Part shown: in pieces, positions 16,208-24,673 of the stretch
Numbering within the stretch: position 1 is the stretch's first letter
How the letters are laid out: the number at the start of each line of letters is the position of its first letter
Assembly: GCA_937775265.1 (NCBI GenBank)
Contig: CALKBV010000010.1
Span: forward strand, 62,001-126,000
DNA: 64,000 bases
Reading direction: 5' to 3'
Source: an uncultured Pseudomonadales bacterium
GTDB lineage: Bacteria; Pseudomonadota; Gammaproteobacteria; Pseudomonadales; Azotimanducaceae
The notes under the pieces: model-generated
The model's input: the letters and a program-made list of their open reading frames with translations, nothing else
The model's database searches: none
What the model was told of the DNA's origin: nothing
Translations under genes and position numbers: made by a program

Positions 16208-16642
16208 TCAAGTTGGTTCGGCTACAAAAACTGGAATTTTCCGGGTCGTCTTTGCCTCGTACTCACCATAGGGTGGGAATACTTCAACGCAAACTTTCCA
16301 TAATCGCGCTCTTTCTTCTTCGTCTGTCACTTCCCGAGCAGTCATTGCGGTGACCTCGGTCTCATCGCGAATTTCTACGCTTGGGTTTGCACGAAGGTTG
16401 TAAACCCATACCGGGTTCTTCGGTTGGCCGCCCATCGAGCCTACCAGTACATAGCTCTTGTCGACCTTGACGCGCATCAGCGGTATTTTTCGAATACCTC
16501 CTGTCTGGTTGCCGGTGTGTGTGACGACGATGCAAGGCATGCCCGTATCGAGCAGTGTTGTACCCTTTGTACCGCCGCTACCTTCATATTCTTCAACCTG
16601 TTTGCGGACCCAGTCCATAGTGGGTGGAATGTAATCAGCCAT
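16208..16642 (-). CDS. nitroreductase/deazaflavin-dependent oxidoreductase family protein (DUF385)
   Basis: Split-barrel protein of the Ddn/DUF385 family, which in actinobacteria includes F420-dependent reductases. The start is taken as the ATG at 16642, preceded by AGGTGA, giving 144 residues; longer in-frame starts add unlike sequence. The conserved blocks GKTTLLDTGMPCIVVTHTGN-like strand (about residues 30-50), RKIPLMRV, VGSMGGQPKNPVWVYNLRANPSVEI and the final FPPYGEYEAKTTRKIPVFVAEP are all visible. It shares the PVWVYNLRANP signature with the protein at 45181-45594. Whether this organism makes F420 cannot be judged here; heme, FMN or fatty-acid binding is possible for this fold. Confidence 0.8.
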   Translation of the reverse strand: MADYIPPTMDWVRKQVEEYEGSGGTKGTTLLDTGMPCIVVTHTGNQTGGIRKIPLMRVKVDKSYVLVGSMGGQPKNPVWVYNLRANPSVEIRDETEVTAMTAREVTDEEERARLWKVCVEVFPPYGEYEAKTTRKIPVFVAEPT

Positions 16643-16789
16643 GACTTCACCTAATCGGTTAATTGAAAAACAAGAGCATGCCGGTTTTCTATGGTTGTTG
16701 CCAATGAAAGCCCGGTACGTTGACGATAAAGTTGTAGCGAGAGTAGGGGCGTGTGCCCGCCCTGCGCCTGCTGAAATCACGTTAAGTTG

Positions 16790-17338
16790 TTACAACCCTA
16801 CCAAATCGTCATCCAGTTGAACCCCGAAAGAGTTCAGAGCACCGGCCAGCATTCTGTATTGCCCGCAGGTAAATACCATATCCATGATCTGTTGAGTGCT
16901 GTAGTGTTTTTCCAATCCCATCCATGTGTCGTCTGTTATAAACACATCTTCGTGTAATTCGTCCGCAGTTTTAAGTATCAGCTTCTCCGATTCACTCCAG
17001 CAGTTGGCAGAGTCACCGCTTTTGATGCCTTCAAGTTCTTCGTCTGAGAGTCCCGCTGCTTTACCTATTACCACATGCTGACCCCATTCATAACCAGATT
17101 TTGAGAGAAAGCCTGCCCTAAGAATGGCGATTTCCCGGTCTCGCGGTGACAGAGTGGATTTCGACAGAATGTGATTGCCGAACACGAGCCATCGTTTAGC
17201 GAGCTTTTCATGGTGTGCAAGCGTGCGAAAAATGTTCTGTACACTGCCTCGCATTTTCTGTCCGCGCAGTGCGGCGTTTTGTTCTTCGTTCCAGTCGTCT
17301 TCATGGATGGTGGGTATACGGGGTTCAGATAGCCTCAT
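16790..17338 (-). CDS. carboxymuconolactone decarboxylase (CMD/AhpD-like) family protein
   Basis: All-helical CMD-family protein. The ATG at 17338 has GAGTGA at a proper distance and gives 182 residues; the earlier ATG at 17365 lacks a ribosome-binding site. The core helix STLSPRDREIAILRAGFLSKSGYEWGQHVVIGKAAGLSDEEL (about 70-112) is the family signature, with Glu-x-x-x-His in YEWGQHV in place of the peroxidatic CxxC, so it resembles the decarboxylase-like branch rather than AhpD. The function in this branch is uncertain. It is divergent from the GST gene and lies 147 bp upstream of the DUF385 gene in the same direction. Confidence 0.82.
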   Translation of the reverse strand: MRLSEPRIPTIHEDDWNEEQNAALRGQKMRGSVQNIFRTLAHHEKLAKRWLVFGNHILSKSTLSPRDREIAILRAGFLSKSGYEWGQHVVIGKAAGLSDEELEGIKSGDSANCWSESEKLILKTADELHEDVFITDDTWMGLEKHYSTQQIMDMVFTCGQYRMLAGALNSFGVQLDDDLVGL

Positions 17339-17445
17339 GCGGTTCACTCGTTGTAATTGGTACATTGACTATAGGAGAAAAACCACTGGCCTGCCATCAG
17401 GTGCCTGCTATCATTCCGTCAGTCTATCTATCTAGAGAGTGCACC

Positions 17446-18372
17446 ATGAGCGGAATCGTCCTACACCAATACGCAGAATCACCTTTTTCTGAAAAAGTAC
17501 GTTCAATCCTTGGGTATAAGGGAGTGAGCTATCAATCTGTCGAAATACCGATGATTATGCCCAGGCCCGATACAATTCCACTTACCGGGGGCTACCGGAA
17601 AACCCCGGTCATGCAGATTGGCGCCGATGTCTATTGCGATACAGCAATCATTTGCAGGGTGATAGATGAAATTTATCCGGAAGACACAATCTACCCGGAA
17701 GAGCATCTAGGGGTGATCAATACGGTTGCCCACTGGACAGATACGTTTCTCTTCAAGGTATGCGTAGCAATCGCATTTCAACCGAAAGCCGCGGCGACTA
17801 ATCCATTGTTTCAGGATGAAAGCGCGATGTCGGCATTCATGGCGGACAGAGCAGCATTTTCGAAAGGTTCCAGTGAATTGGGAATGCCATTTGAGACTGC
17901 GGAACCACATTTTATTGGCCACCTTAACCAACTGGATCAACAACTATCGGTTGGCGGACCTTTCCTTTTTGGTGATAAACCCAGCATCGCAGACTTTTCT
18001 ACCTATCATAATGTGTGGTTTATCTACACGCGAGAGGCTCTACGGGATTACTTTTCGCCGTTTGAACACCTGATGGGATGGTATAAGAAAATGGTGTCCT
18101 TTGGCCATGGCGATGTCGAAATGATCCCTGGCTCAGAGGCACTCGCCCAAGCGAGTGCCTCTGAGCCGGAAGAAATGATGGATGCAGCTTTTCTGGATAA
18201 TTTCCAGGCAGGGCAGTTAGTGTCTGTGATGCCAATCGACTACGGCTTCCAGCCAGTCATTGGTGAGCTGCTGGCAGCCGGTATGGATGAGATAGCAGTT
18301 GTCCGAAACGATGATCAGGTCGGGCGGATAGTGGTGCATTTCCCCAGAACGGGATTTCAGGTTGTCGAATAA
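17446..18372 (+). CDS. glutathione S-transferase family protein with C-terminal extension
   Basis: GST-fold protein of 308 residues starting at the ATG 17446. An N-terminal thioredoxin domain (about 1-78) has the HQYAESPFSEKVRSILGYKG active-site strand-helix with Ser12 and Ser15 as candidate catalytic residues, and YRKTPVMQIGADVYCDTAIICR matches the cis-Pro/glutathione-contact segment. The helical domain runs to about residue 225. A further 70 residues follow (AGQLVSVMPIDYGFQPVIGELLAAG...), longer than a standard GST, and may form an extra small domain. The linker (residues 229-241) is encoded by a perfect 17-bp hairpin. Substrate unknown. Confidence 0.83.
   Translation: MSGIVLHQYAESPFSEKVRSILGYKGVSYQSVEIPMIMPRPDTIPLTGGYRKTPVMQIGADVYCDTAIICRVIDEIYPEDTIYPEEHLGVINTVAHWTDTFLFKVCVAIAFQPKAAATNPLFQDESAMSAFMADRAAFSKGSSELGMPFETAEPHFIGHLNQLDQQLSVGGPFLFGDKPSIADFSTYHNVWFIYTREALRDYFSPFEHLMGWYKKMVSFGHGDVEMIPGSEALAQASASEPEEMMDAAFLDNFQAGQLVSVMPIDYGFQPVIGELLAAGMDEIAVVRNDDQVGRIVVHFPRTGFQVVE
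18130..18167 (+). repeat. perfect 17-bp hairpin inside the GST coding sequence
   Basis: The left arm (18130-18146, beginning GGCTCAGAGG) and right arm (18151-18167, ending CTCTGAGCC) are exact reverse complements with a CCAA loop. The stem encodes GSEALAQASASEP at the boundary between the GST core and the C-terminal extension. A perfect GC-rich stem of this length inside a gene is unexpected by chance. Confidence 0.85.
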
Positions 18373-18389
18373 AGCCTGCCTAATAGAAG

Positions 18390-19562
18390 TTATGCAATCG
18401 GTGGCAGGCTGGTCTCCGCGAGTTTTACCCACCAGGTAGCGCCGATAGGCAGGATCTCGTCGTTAAAGTCGTAACCGGGGTTGTGTACCATGCATGATCC
18501 TTCGCCATCGCCGTTGCCAATCCAAATATACGCACCGGGTTTCTCCTGCAGCATATAAGCAAAATCCTCAGAACCCATTGCTGATTTAGGATTCAGATTC
18601 ACACGGTCAGCGCCGACCAGCTCCCTGGCAACACTACCGGCCAGGTGTGCTTCTATTTCCGAATTGACCGTCGGCGGGTAGCGCCGTTCGTAACTGAACT
18701 CGCAGCTCGCGCCATAGGCGTGGCAGATTTCGGTAGCTACCTGTTTCATTTGTGCTTCCAGTTGCGCCTGTACTTTTGGGGAGAAACAGCGGGTACATCC
18801 GCTGATAGTCGCTTCATTAGGAATGACATTGTAGGCATCACCGGCGTGGAACTGGGTGACCGAAAGAACAACCGGATCCTGCGGGTCGATTGATCGGCTG
18901 ACAATGGACTGGTAGGCCTCGACGATTTTTGTTCCGACAACCATCGGGTCAATGGTGAGGTGGGGCATCGCGGCATGGCCACCTTTGCCAGTGACCACCA
19001 GTTCAAAAATATCAAAAGCGGCCATCATCGGGCCAGGTTTTACCGCAAAGGTACCGACTGGCATGCCTGGGATATTGTGCATGCCGTAAACCGCTTCCAT
19101 AGGGTATCGGTCGAACAGACCTTCCTCGACCATGGCACGGCCACCACCTTCGTTTTCTTCGGCAGGCTGGAAAATAAAGTAAACCGTTCCTTCAAATTCA
19201 CCATGTTCTGCCAGATATTTGGCTGCCCCGAGTAACATGGTGGTGTGGCCATCATGACCGCAGGCGTGCATCTTGCCGGGATGAGTAGACTTGTGCGCGA
19301 ACTCGTTTGCTTCCTGGATGGGCAGGGCGTCCAGGTCAGCCCGAAGACCAATGGCCCTGTTGCCTCGGCCCTTTGTCAGCGTGCCCACAACACCCGTACC
19401 GGCAATACCGGTTTCGATCTCGAGGCCGAACTCCCGGAGTTTGTTAGCCACGAGTTCTGCGGTTCTGTGTTCTTCAAATGCGATTTCGGGATGCGCATGT
19501 ATATCGCGTCGCCACGTGGCCATGATGTCTTTGTCAGCGGCTAGCTGGGGGATAATATTCAT
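18390..19562 (-). CDS. M20 family amidohydrolase / metallopeptidase (hippurate-hydrolase-like)
   Basis: Di-zinc aminoacylase/carboxypeptidase of the M20D group, which cleaves N-acyl amino acids or similar amides. At 390 residues it has the usual length. Metal-binding elements are visible: HACGHDGHTTMLLG (about residues 98-111), the bridging FQPAEENEGGGRAMVEEGLF (about 132-151) with the catalytic Glu, GMHNIPGMPVG, and the C-terminal MGSEDFAYMLQ. The dimerisation lid domain with GKGGHAAMPHLTIDP lies in the middle. Its start overlaps the stop of the upstream chaC-like gene by 4 bp, so translation is probably coupled within a HAD-ChaC-M20 run. Confidence 0.9.
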   Translation of the reverse strand: MNIIPQLAADKDIMATWRRDIHAHPEIAFEEHRTAELVANKLREFGLEIETGIAGTGVVGTLTKGRGNRAIGLRADLDALPIQEANEFAHKSTHPGKMHACGHDGHTTMLLGAAKYLAEHGEFEGTVYFIFQPAEENEGGGRAMVEEGLFDRYPMEAVYGMHNIPGMPVGTFAVKPGPMMAAFDIFELVVTGKGGHAAMPHLTIDPMVVGTKIVEAYQSIVSRSIDPQDPVVLSVTQFHAGDAYNVIPNEATISGCTRCFSPKVQAQLEAQMKQVATEICHAYGASCEFSYERRYPPTVNSEIEAHLAGSVARELVGADRVNLNPKSAMGSEDFAYMLQEKPGAYIWIGNGDGEGSCMVHNPGYDFNDEILPIGATWWVKLAETSLPPIA

Positions 19563-20098
19563 AAAGTCGATTCCGTCTGTCGCAGGATGAGTTGTGCAAG
19601 AGTTTCTACGTGGCCGTCCTGAATGTTGTGTTGTTTCAGGCTCTGGTAAAGCTCGAGTATATACTCTTTATTACTGCCGCTGGGACCGGTCGAGGAACTG
19701 ATCTGTCTTGCGATATCCTCGAGGGCTGACTCACCAAGATAGTTAGGGTTGTGTGGGTGCGCTATGTACGTGATCCCCGTGATTGTTCGGCCGCTACTGA
19801 GGGTGAGCAACAGCTCGGTCCTGTCATATCCGCCTTTTTCCCGGTAGTCCAGGTCTTCTATGATGTTGGTTGCTTCGCAAGCGGGTAATCGATACGCAGT
19901 ACCCCAGCAGTGTTCGCTTGCAGATTCAATCAGGGTAACGACACGGCCCGGAAACTCAGGCGTACCGCGATGGTCTGTTGATCCCTGCCAGAATCGCCTG
20001 ACCCAGCCTTTGACATGACAGAGTTCGCTGGTTTCAAAGTTGAATCCGGTCTTCCACATGATAGAGCCGTAACCAAAGAGCCAGGTCTCGTTTGCCAC
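19559..20098 (-). CDS. gamma-glutamylcyclotransferase, ChaC family
   Basis: Cytoplasmic enzyme of the ChaC family, which releases 5-oxoproline from gamma-glutamyl compounds such as glutathione. The substrate-binding motif LFGYGSIMWKTGF (residues 7-19) and the catalytic Glu in EDLDYREKGGYDRTE (near residue 92) are both present. At 179 residues the length is normal. The stop overlaps the M20 gene start by 4 bp and the start abuts the stop of the HAD gene, so the three are translationally linked. A GST is also nearby, which is consistent with glutathione turnover, though the link is inference. Confidence 0.88.
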   Translation of the reverse strand: MANETWLFGYGSIMWKTGFNFETSELCHVKGWVRRFWQGSTDHRGTPEFPGRVVTLIESASEHCWGTAYRLPACEATNIIEDLDYREKGGYDRTELLLTLSSGRTITGITYIAHPHNPNYLGESALEDIARQISSSTGPSGSNKEYILELYQSLKQHNIQDGHVETLAQLILRQTESTL

Positions 20099-20941
20099 CT
20101 AAGAGGCTTGCGGGTGGGTTTTGTTGATGTCGTGAATGTAGTTCACGACGTCAAGGATGCCGTCTTCCTTGTTATCGCCACAGATAAAACGGGCAACTTT
20201 TTGCAGATCCTCGTGACCATTGCCCATGGCAACTCCGTGGCCAGCGGCTGTTACCATGGCCATATCATTGAGTTGATCGCCCACGGTACAGGTATGTTCG
20301 GCTTCTATGCCCAGGTGTTCGTGTAATTTGGTCAGTCCGTGCCACTTATCTATGTGCTTCGGTGAGATCTCACAATAAAAATGTCCTGAATCCAGATGGG
20401 GTAGGATAATCGTGTTGTAGATGCCCGGGAATCGACTGGCGATTTCTCTGGAGAGCTCGTTCAGAGCTGGCTCTCTGTCGAATGCGCCAGACACGAGATA
20501 CGCAGGTTCGGAAGCCAGCAGGTCAGCTTTTTCTGCCCACTCGGAATTGTTGTTGAAATGAGCATGCGTCACATCGTTCCAATTGCTGCCGGTATCAATG
20601 ATGAAGTCAGCGCCACCGAGTTCGTGTGCGTCTCGCTGAGCAAATAACGTCAAATCGAGCTCCCGCGCGAGTTCAGTCACAGCTGTGACATCGTAGTTTT
20701 CCGCGTGCAAAGTAGATTGTTCAGGTCCCTTCACGAGGGCGCCACCGTTACAGACGGCGTACACGTCAAAACCCAGGCTTTGGATCACAAGGCGGGTGGT
20801 TCGATATCTTCGTCCTGTGGCGATAACCACTTCAACCCCGTTAGAATGCAAATCTTCCAGGGCATCGCGGGTTGCAGGTAATATCTGGTGATTCTCGATG
20901 GCAAGTGTGCCGTCAAGGTCTAAAGCGATCATTCTGATCAA
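20099..20941 (-). CDS. HAD-superfamily Cof-type phosphatase
   Basis: HAD-IIB hydrolase that dephosphorylates sugar phosphates, flavin or pyridoxal phosphates. Motif I is ALDLDGTL (Asp8, Asp10), motif II IATGRRYRT, motif III the Lys in SPKHIDKWHGL and motif IV VGDQLNDMAM, in family order with the C2 cap between II and III. The length is 280 residues. The start appears to be TTG at 20941, which has GGAG at correct spacing; the ATG nine bases later is too far from it. The gene ends one base before the chaC-like gene and lies 20 bp after the DUF5916 gene, so a four-gene transcript is likely. Confidence 0.87.
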   Translation of the reverse strand: MIRMIALDLDGTLAIENHQILPATRDALEDLHSNGVEVVIATGRRYRTTRLVIQSLGFDVYAVCNGGALVKGPEQSTLHAENYDVTAVTELARELDLTLFAQRDAHELGGADFIIDTGSNWNDVTHAHFNNNSEWAEKADLLASEPAYLVSGAFDREPALNELSREIASRFPGIYNTIILPHLDSGHFYCEISPKHIDKWHGLTKLHEHLGIEAEHTCTVGDQLNDMAMVTAAGHGVAMGNGHEDLQKVARFICGDNKEDGILDVVNYIHDINKTHPQAS

Positions 20942-20961
20942 GCGATAACTCCAGGTTAATG

Positions 20962-23361
20962 CTAGCTGCCTAAACGATACCGTAACTTGATCACGAAGAC
21001 ATCGACCGCTCGATTAGTCCAGCTGTCATGGAACAGGTCACCAAAACTCTCTTCTGGACTATTTGGTAGATTAGATCCTCGGGTGTAGACGACAAAAAGA
21101 TCAGACAGCGGGGCGATCTCCCAGCGATAACGTGCCTGGAACACCAGCCGACTGATTGAAAAATCTCTGGTGTCGGTAGCAGGGGCTGTGTCAGGTGTCA
21201 GAAAGCCATCACCTGCAGGGACTTGCCATCGATCGCGCTCGAATGCTTTTATACCTACCCACTGCGCGGTAATCCTGAACTGTTGTTTTGCGGTCAGAAA
21301 ATAGTCTAGCTCCAGTTCTGGTTGCCAGAACTCGGCTTCGTAGGTCGTGAAGTCTCGGCCGCTTTGATGGAGCAGCCAATCGGTCCTATTGATGTACTTA
21401 AGTTCTAACAGTGCGGAGAATCGATCACTGGGTCGCCAGGAGATTTCGTATTTCCAGACATGCTCCTGGCCGCCTATGTCTTCTTCAGTGAAAAAGGCAC
21501 CGAAGCCATGACTTACCTTTTTAGCACTGTCTGTTGAATAGAATCCACGGGCTTGCCAGCGGGGGTCGAACTTGAAATCACCGTTCCCGGCGCTGCTGGT
21601 GTCATCCCAGCGCGCGGGGAAGTAGTTCAGTTCGGCAAACAAGAAGTGATTGCTATGGAACTGATACTTACGGTTCGCAAAGATGCCACTGCGAACGACA
21701 CGACCGTCTGTGTTGTACTCCTGGTTTAAAAATAGCGAAAATTCGCGACTCTTGTAACGTTCGAGGTTTGATTCGATGATTTCCAGCTTATACCGCATGG
21801 AAATGGCATCGTTTCTGCGCAGGAAGCCGAAGTCATTAATATCGAGGTCTTCGTCAAAGTAGTCGACTCCAATACTGTGTTTTAAACCCTGACGCGGGGT
21901 ATAGCTGACGTCGATGAAAGCGCCGCTACCACTCACATCATCAACATTGCTGTATAAAGTCTGCCCATCGATATTCCATTTACCGTCTTCTGAGAGGTAA
22001 TGGCCGTCGATGCCATGGACTACGGCATCTTCCTGGGGGTGTGAGACTAATGTCGTGATCCAGCCCAATCCTTTTCGTGAATTCCCGGTGGTGGATTCAT
22101 AAAGGAATCGTGCTGCGCCAAAATCGCGACCTTTCTGGAGCAGGTCAACCTCCAGGTCGTTGATGGTGCCTTCAATTTTGGTGTCATCTTCAACAGCGGC
22201 GAGCACGCCGTAACGCCAGTTGCCCTGTTGCCCGGTAATCTTTGCTGCACCCTGAAGTTCGGTTGGCTGGTTGTCTTCGAGTTGGGTCAGTTCAAGGTTA
22301 TCAATACCCAGTCCCTTAGGCGGACTGCCGATTCGGCGAGTGTTTACAAGAATGGTGGGTGTGCCCCTGCCGCTTGATCTCCCCCTGGGTGTTGTCCTGA
22401 AAATCTCCTGGCCCTCAAGAAAGAATGGACGCTTCTCAGGAAAGAAGGTCTCAAATGATGTCAGATTGACGACAACATCATCAGATTCTACGTTGCCGAA
22501 GTCGGGATTCACGGTAGCCGTCAACTGGGTATTCGATGAAGGTCGCCAGAAAACATCAAACCCTGTTTTGTAGTCATCTTCCGAGTCGATCACGTTGTAC
22601 CCCGTGGAGGCATACGGGTAGAACGTGAACTGCTTTTTCGGTGTGATGTTGTCGAATTCGAGCGGCTGAAGGGCGCTCATATACCTGCTGCCAGATTCAG
22701 GTAGGGCAGGCCATCCCCATCGCTCACCCAAATGAGATACGGATCGTGCGATAGAGAAACCGATTCGGCGTGATTCGCCTGCCTGTTCGGGCATCGTGAT
22801 CATGGACCAGGGTAGGAAGTATTCTGCTACCCAGCCACCCTCGACTTCGGAAGATGCGCCCCGCCAGGCGCCGTCCCATTCACGACTAAACTGTCGCTCG
22901 GGAAGAACAGTACCGTCGGCGAGTGAATTGCCGAGGCTGATGGCGAACCAATAGGCATAAAGACCTTCACCCGAGGGATCTATGGTAACGGAAACACTAT
23001 CTCGGCTGATATATCGATCGCGTGAAGTGAGCCGCGCTATCAATGTGTCGTTCGGTTGCTCACTAAACACGCCGATGTAAAGACCGCGATCAGTGTAGAA
23101 GAATTTTGTGTGGGTGGGGTAGGTCGGTTCTGCCAGGGTTTCTGGCTGCAGGGTCACTGTCTGTGATTGTGCGGGCAGATCATTCCAGACGGCTTCATCG
23201 AGTTTTCCGTCAATCGTGATGCCTGGTTTGTCATCAACCCTGTCCAGTTCGATGACCGGCAAGGTGTTGTATTCCACTGCTCCCTGAACCTCGCTGGCAA
23301 GGCAAAGCGGAAGTAATATAATGCTAATTATCGGGGCGAACAAACGCCGGGGATCGAACAA
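20962..23361 (-). CDS. DUF5916 outer-membrane protein with CBM9-like N-terminal domain
   Basis: Large exported protein of 799 residues. It has a basic-hydrophobic signal peptide (residues about 1-28, cut after EVQGA), a carbohydrate-binding family 9-like beta domain (GITIDGKLDEAVWNDL at about 50-65, then the LYIGVFSEQ strand and WVAEYFLPWSMI), and a C-terminal part of about 550 residues rich in alternating aromatic strands (FKFDPRWQARGFYS, FVIKLRYRLGS) that should form an outer-membrane beta barrel. The FETFFPEKRPFFLEGQEIF block is the family hallmark. Function is unknown; CBM9-like domains suggest glycan contact. The start appears to be TTG at 23361. It is probably first in the transcript with HAD-ChaC-M20. 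Confidence 0.82.
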   Translation of the reverse strand: MFDPRRLFAPIISIILLPLCLASEVQGAVEYNTLPVIELDRVDDKPGITIDGKLDEAVWNDLPAQSQTVTLQPETLAEPTYPTHTKFFYTDRGLYIGVFSEQPNDTLIARLTSRDRYISRDSVSVTIDPSGEGLYAYWFAISLGNSLADGTVLPERQFSREWDGAWRGASSEVEGGWVAEYFLPWSMITMPEQAGESRRIGFSIARSVSHLGERWGWPALPESGSRYMSALQPLEFDNITPKKQFTFYPYASTGYNVIDSEDDYKTGFDVFWRPSSNTQLTATVNPDFGNVESDDVVVNLTSFETFFPEKRPFFLEGQEIFRTTPRGRSSGRGTPTILVNTRRIGSPPKGLGIDNLELTQLEDNQPTELQGAAKITGQQGNWRYGVLAAVEDDTKIEGTINDLEVDLLQKGRDFGAARFLYESTTGNSRKGLGWITTLVSHPQEDAVVHGIDGHYLSEDGKWNIDGQTLYSNVDDVSGSGAFIDVSYTPRQGLKHSIGVDYFDEDLDINDFGFLRRNDAISMRYKLEIIESNLERYKSREFSLFLNQEYNTDGRVVRSGIFANRKYQFHSNHFLFAELNYFPARWDDTSSAGNGDFKFDPRWQARGFYSTDSAKKVSHGFGAFFTEEDIGGQEHVWKYEISWRPSDRFSALLELKYINRTDWLLHQSGRDFTTYEAEFWQPELELDYFLTAKQQFRITAQWVGIKAFERDRWQVPAGDGFLTPDTAPATDTRDFSISRLVFQARYRWEIAPLSDLFVVYTRGSNLPNSPEESFGDLFHDSWTNRAVDVFVIKLRYRLGS

Positions 23362-23759
23362 AACAGGTACCCTAAAGTTTGGTTTGATGATGAGTGGTCT
23401 GGTGGGCCTTGCGCTGGCGGTTTCCCTGACTAGGTTTGTTATTGATTAGGCACGGTCGCCAATTTATTGTTTGCAGGTTGTTGAAAACTAACCTTGAGCG
23501 CTCATCATAACGCGTGCGCATTCTACTGAAATTTAGAGGGTTTATCTATCAATGTTCGGGATATACCACGCCGGGGGCTAGCTGTACTCAATGCGTTGGC
23601 GCGTCGTGAGATCTTTGGAGGTATGGGCCACGCGGATGCCGTGGTATCTTTTTCACCTATACATCGTCGCAAAAGCCCGCTGGTTCGTGATATACAGGCA
23701 TTTATTAGTTCGGCAATACAGCCAGATCAATTTCACTGAAATATAAGGGGTATTAAATC
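23362..23759. other. intergenic region with a possible short coding remnant
   Basis: Holds the promoters for the divergent DUF5916 and crotonase genes. On the + strand a frame open from 23530 to 23739 reads like protein (RRGLAVLNALARREIFGGMG and FSPIHRRKSPLVRDIQAFI); the last part resembles the C-terminus of a LysR-type regulator. It has no early start codon, so if real it is a decayed 3' fragment. Otherwise I see no motif. Confidence 0.35.
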
Positions 23760-24581
23760 GTGCCAGTATCTGAATCTACAACAGGCGAGCTACTCGTCGA
23801 AAATAAGGGGAGAGTTGTTGTCATCACGCTCAATCGACCAGAGCGAATGAATGCCATCAGCAGGGAGATGCTCGACCAGCTGTCCGCTAAAGTGACCGAA
23901 GCGAATAAAGATCCAGACGTGCGCTGTATCGTGCTGACGGGTAATGGGCGCGGTTTTTGTGCTGGTCTGGACCTGGTTGATGTTGCTGGCGGCGGCATAG
24001 GTTCTGGAGGCTCTGGTTCAGGTAGCAACCGGCCAAAACAGTTATTTGATTTGCGAGATGCGCCCATCAATGTGATGTGGAATATCGACACACCCATGGT
24101 CTGTGCACTTAATGGTGCGGCGGCAGGATACGGCATGGATCTGGCACTGCTCTGCGACATTCGGGTTGCTGCTGAATCCTCCAAAATGGCAGCAGTGACT
24201 GCCAAACGTAATGTTGTGCCAGAGTCCGGTGGTACCTGGTTATTGCCAAGACTGATTGGCTGGGCAAAGGCCGCGGAACTTTACTACCGGGGCAGGGTGG
24301 TTGGTGCGCAAGAGTGTCTTGAGATAGGACTGGTGAATACCATCGTCCCGGATGACAAATGTCTTGAGACGGCAATGGAGTGGGCGCAGGAAATCGCCGA
24401 CAACGCTCCGATGGCCGTGCAAACCACCAAACGCATGATGCGTATGGGGTTGGAGCAGTCATATGATACCTCGGTTGATCACCTGATGGTTCATTTGACC
24501 GGTATGTTCCAAAGCGAAGACTTCAAGGAAGGTGTTCAATCATTCCTCGAGAAGCGTAAGCCTGAATTTACTGGCAGATAG
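23760..24581 (+). CDS. enoyl-CoA hydratase/isomerase (crotonase) family protein
   Basis: Crotonase-fold enzyme acting on an acyl-CoA, 273 residues, starting at GTG 23760. The oxyanion-hole blocks are present: RGFCAGLDLVD near residue 64 and NGAAAGYGMDLALLCDIRVA near 118. At the active site the usual PE is TA while VVPESGG carries a Glu in the adjacent loop and AAELYYRG keeps the second acidic position, so it may be an isomerase- or hydratase-type variant. A Gly/Ser-rich insert (GGGIGSGGSGSGS) after the oxyanion loop lengthens the protein. It stands alone, convergent with the aldehyde dehydrogenase gene. Confidence 0.85.
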   Translation: MPVSESTTGELLVENKGRVVVITLNRPERMNAISREMLDQLSAKVTEANKDPDVRCIVLTGNGRGFCAGLDLVDVAGGGIGSGGSGSGSNRPKQLFDLRDAPINVMWNIDTPMVCALNGAAAGYGMDLALLCDIRVAAESSKMAAVTAKRNVVPESGGTWLLPRLIGWAKAAELYYRGRVVGAQECLEIGLVNTIVPDDKCLETAMEWAQEIADNAPMAVQTTKRMMRMGLEQSYDTSVDHLMVHLTGMFQSEDFKEGVQSFLEKRKPEFTGR

Positions 24582-24637
24582 AGCCGATCATCGGAGGGCC
24601 CTCTGACGCTCGGTAAATATGGGGTATTGTCGAAACG

Positions 24638-24663
24638 ACCAGTGACCAGAATTGGTCACTGGT
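24638..24663. terminator. hairpin between convergent genes, possible bidirectional terminator
   Basis: ACCAGTGACC (24638-24647) pairs exactly with GGTCACTGGT (24654-24663) around AGAATT. It lies between the 3' ends of the crotonase and aldehyde dehydrogenase genes, where a two-way transcription stop is expected. There is no strong T-run on either side. Confidence 0.5.
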
Positions 24664-24673
24664 ATTGGGGGAC

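Noticed and set aside
23530..23739. LysR-like C-terminal fragment before the crotonase gene
   Set aside because: The resemblance is weak and there is no start codon or N-terminal domain; noted under the intergenic feature but not called a gene.
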